Shown here piece by piece: positions 62,301 through 64,000 of a stretch of DNA of 64,000 bases. Under the pieces are notes generated by a model that was given only the letters and a program-made list of their open reading frames with translations, had not been told where the DNA came from and did not search any database. This stretch comes from Callipepla californica brunnescens. Its lineage: Eukaryota; Chordata; Aves; Galliformes; Odontophoridae. The position numbers were made by a program, and so were the translations under genes. The DNA lies in contig JALIRH010000045.1 in NCBI GenBank assembly GCA_023055505.1, positions 4,300,180 to 4,364,179 on the forward strand, read 5' to 3'. How positions within the stretch are numbered: the stretch's first letter is position 1; the number at the start of each line of letters is the position of its first letter.

Positions 62301-64000
62301 AATTCGGTACTGCAGGCAGTGCCCAGACCCGGAAAAGAGCACAGCGCATGCGCGCAGAAACGCGGAAGTGGCGAACGTACATTCTGACCGCTCTGCACAG
62401 CGAGTCCGCCGAGCTCTATCATGCTTAGTCCTCCAAGCGATACTGCGCATGCGCATACAAACGTATAGAAAACTCCCGTTACTGCGGCTCTCCCAGGTGC
62501 CGGCGAGCAGCCCAGTTTTGGACCGCCAGCTCAACAACATATCCGATCGTCCGGTTTAGGATTCTGCTACTTTTATTGCCCGGTTTTGGGTTCGATCGCG
62601 ATTGCGATCCGGGAATCGGACACTTTCATTCCCAGCGGCCCCAGCGCACATCGTCGGCACCCGATTGGCTCAGCGTTGCACGTGACCGCCAGGAGCCCGC
62701 CCCAGAAGCGCGCATGCGCAGTACCGCTGCAGTGCTCACTGCTGCCGCCTGTTGAGGAGAATTCGGTACTGCAGGCAGTGCCCAGACCCGGAAAAGAGCA
62801 CAGCGCATGCGCGCAGAAACGCGGAAGTGGCGAACGTACATTCTGACCGCTCTGCACAGCGAGTCCGCCGAGCTCTATCATGCTTAGTCCTCCAAGCGAT
62901 ACTGCGCATGCGCATACAAACGTATAGAAAACTCCCGTTACTGCGGCTCTCCCAGGTGCCGGCGAGCAGCCCAGTTTTGGACCGCCAGCTCAACAACATA
63001 TCCGATCGTCCGGTTTAGGATTCTGCTACTTTTATTGCCCGGTTTTGGGTTCGATCGCGATTGCGATCCGGGAATCGGACATTTTCATTCCCAGCGGCCC
63101 CAGCGCACATCGTCGGCACCCGATTGGCTCAGCGTTGCACGTGACCGCCAGGAGCCCGCCCCAGAAGCGCGCATGCGCAGTACCGCTGCAGTGCTCACTG
63201 CTGCCGCCTGTTGAGGAGAATTCGGTACTGCAGGCAGTGCCCAGACCCGGAAAAGAGCACAGCGCATGCGCGCAGAAACGCGGAAGTGGCGAACGTACAT
63301 TCTGACCGCTCTGCACAGCGAGTCCGCCGAGCTCTATCATGCTTAGTCCTCCAAGCGATACTGCGCATGCGCATACAAACGTATAGAAAACTCCCGTTAC
63401 TGCGGCTCTCCCAGGTGCCGGCGAGCAGCCCAGTTTTGGACCGCCAGCTCAACAACATATCCGATCGTCCGGTTTAGGATTCTGCTACTTTTATTGCCCG
63501 GTTTTGGGTTCGATCGCGATTGCGATCCGGGAATCGGACACTTTCATTCCCAGCGGCCCCAGCGCACATCGTCGGCACCCGATTGGCTCAGCGTTGCACG
63601 TGACCGCCAGGAGCCCGCCCCAGAAGCGCGCATGCGCAGTACCGCTGCAGTGCTCACTGCTGCCGCCTGTTGAGGAGAATTCGGTACTGCAGGCAGTGCC
63701 CAGACCCGGAAAAGAGCACAGCGCATGCGCGCAGAAACGCGGAAGTGGCGAACGTACATTCTGACCGCTCTGCACAGCGAGTCCGCCGAGCTTTATCATG
63801 CTTAGTCCTTCAAGCGATACTGCGCATGCGCATACAAACGTATAGAAAACTCCCGTTACTGCGGCTCTCCCAGGTGCCAGCAATCAGCCCAGTTTTGGAC
63901 CGCCAGCTCAACAACATATCCGATCGTCCGGTTTAGGATTCTGCTACTTTTATTGCCCGGTTTTGGGTTCGATCGCGATTGCGATCCGGGAACCGGACAT
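53393..64000 (+). repeat. Array segment 4: rearranged third version of the higher-order pattern
   Basis: Runs of the same markers occur but with changed spacing. AGAATACGG (58173) and its neighbours lie 29 units after their block B copies, while the CACATTGTC/GTACTGCTG unit (62114) lies 24 units after its block B copy. The segment therefore shares ancestry but has gained and lost units. The last units are diverged. Confidence 0.75.

Larger units (their letters stand above)
20888..64000 (+). repeat. 459-bp macrosatellite array, about 94 tandem copies
   Basis: The sequence repeats every 459 bases from 20888 to the right edge, where it continues (43,113 / 459 = 93.9 copies). Most neighbouring units differ at zero to a few positions. 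The only interior indel noticed is one extra base near 34449. Each unit has EcoRI GAATTC, an inverted CCAAT box, CACGTGAC, a GC box, an ETS motif, three GCGCATGCGC palindromes and about 46 CpGs by hand count. I cannot match it from memory to a named satellite. I found no CENP-B box. The many open frames repeat because the units do; they are not evidence of genes. Confidence 0.98.

Noticed and set aside
21262..63936. Dozens of 71-113-codon open frames on both strands, repeating every 459 bases
   Set aside because: They recur because the units are near identical and GC-rich. Several frames overlap on both strands, some need TTG-type starts, none has a recognisable domain, and changes look neutral. 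They are shadows of the repeat, not a protein family.
20888..64000. CRISPR array
   Set aside because: The whole 459-bp unit repeats with no spacer-repeat alternation, in a eukaryotic context.
20888..64000. Ribosomal DNA or another multi-copy RNA gene cluster
   Set aside because: No rRNA, snRNA or tRNA sequence is recognisable, and the unit is far too short for rDNA.
21348..64000. CENP-B box
   Set aside because: I looked for TTCGNNNNANNCGGG on both strands. The nearest candidates around TTCGATCG and CCCGGTTTTG do not fit the required spacing.

Overview
This window is vertebrate, almost certainly avian (a galliform such as chicken is the best guess). The evidence is intron-containing genes for two conserved animal proteins, NBR1 and MPP2, a truncated CR1-type LINE in an NBR1 intron, and the short, GC-rich, minisatellite-filled introns typical of bird microchromosomes. 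There are no operons or other prokaryotic signals. The species is inferred, not proven.

Layout. (1) 284-9269, plus strand: the last 15 coding exons of NBR1, a selective-autophagy receptor. They encode about 830 residues: coiled coil, ZZ zinc finger, second coiled coil, four-tryptophan (FW) domain, LC3-interacting motif, amphipathic helix and UBA domain. The gene runs off the left edge, so the PB1 domain is not in the window. (2) 9270-13615: the NBR1 3' UTR with candidate poly(A) signals, a GC-rich intergenic stretch, and the probable MPP2 3' UTR. (3) 13616-19390, minus strand: the complete coding region of MPP2, a p55-type MAGUK scaffold (two L27, PDZ, SH3, guanylate-kinase-like), in 12 coding exons giving 563 residues. 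The genes are tail to tail. A possible non-coding first exon and promoter of MPP2 lies near 20240-20460.

(4) 20888-64000: two thirds of the window is one tandem array with a 459-bp unit, about 94 copies, running off the right edge. Units are nearly identical, and only one indel was seen in the interior. Each unit looks like a compact CpG-island promoter: an inverted CCAAT box, a CACGTGAC E-box, a GC box, an ETS motif and three NRF1-type palindromes around GCGCATGCGC, with about 46 CpGs by hand count. Shared rare variants show a higher-order structure: a block of 25 units (about 11.5 kb, from about 30.4 kb) is repeated directly after itself, and a rearranged third version follows. This promoter-like macrosatellite is the most unusual object here. 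I see no evidence that it encodes a protein. A function such as transcription, NRF1 titration or chromatin organisation is hypothesis only.

NBR1 and MPP2 are not known to work together; their adjacency is of interest for synteny, not pathway.
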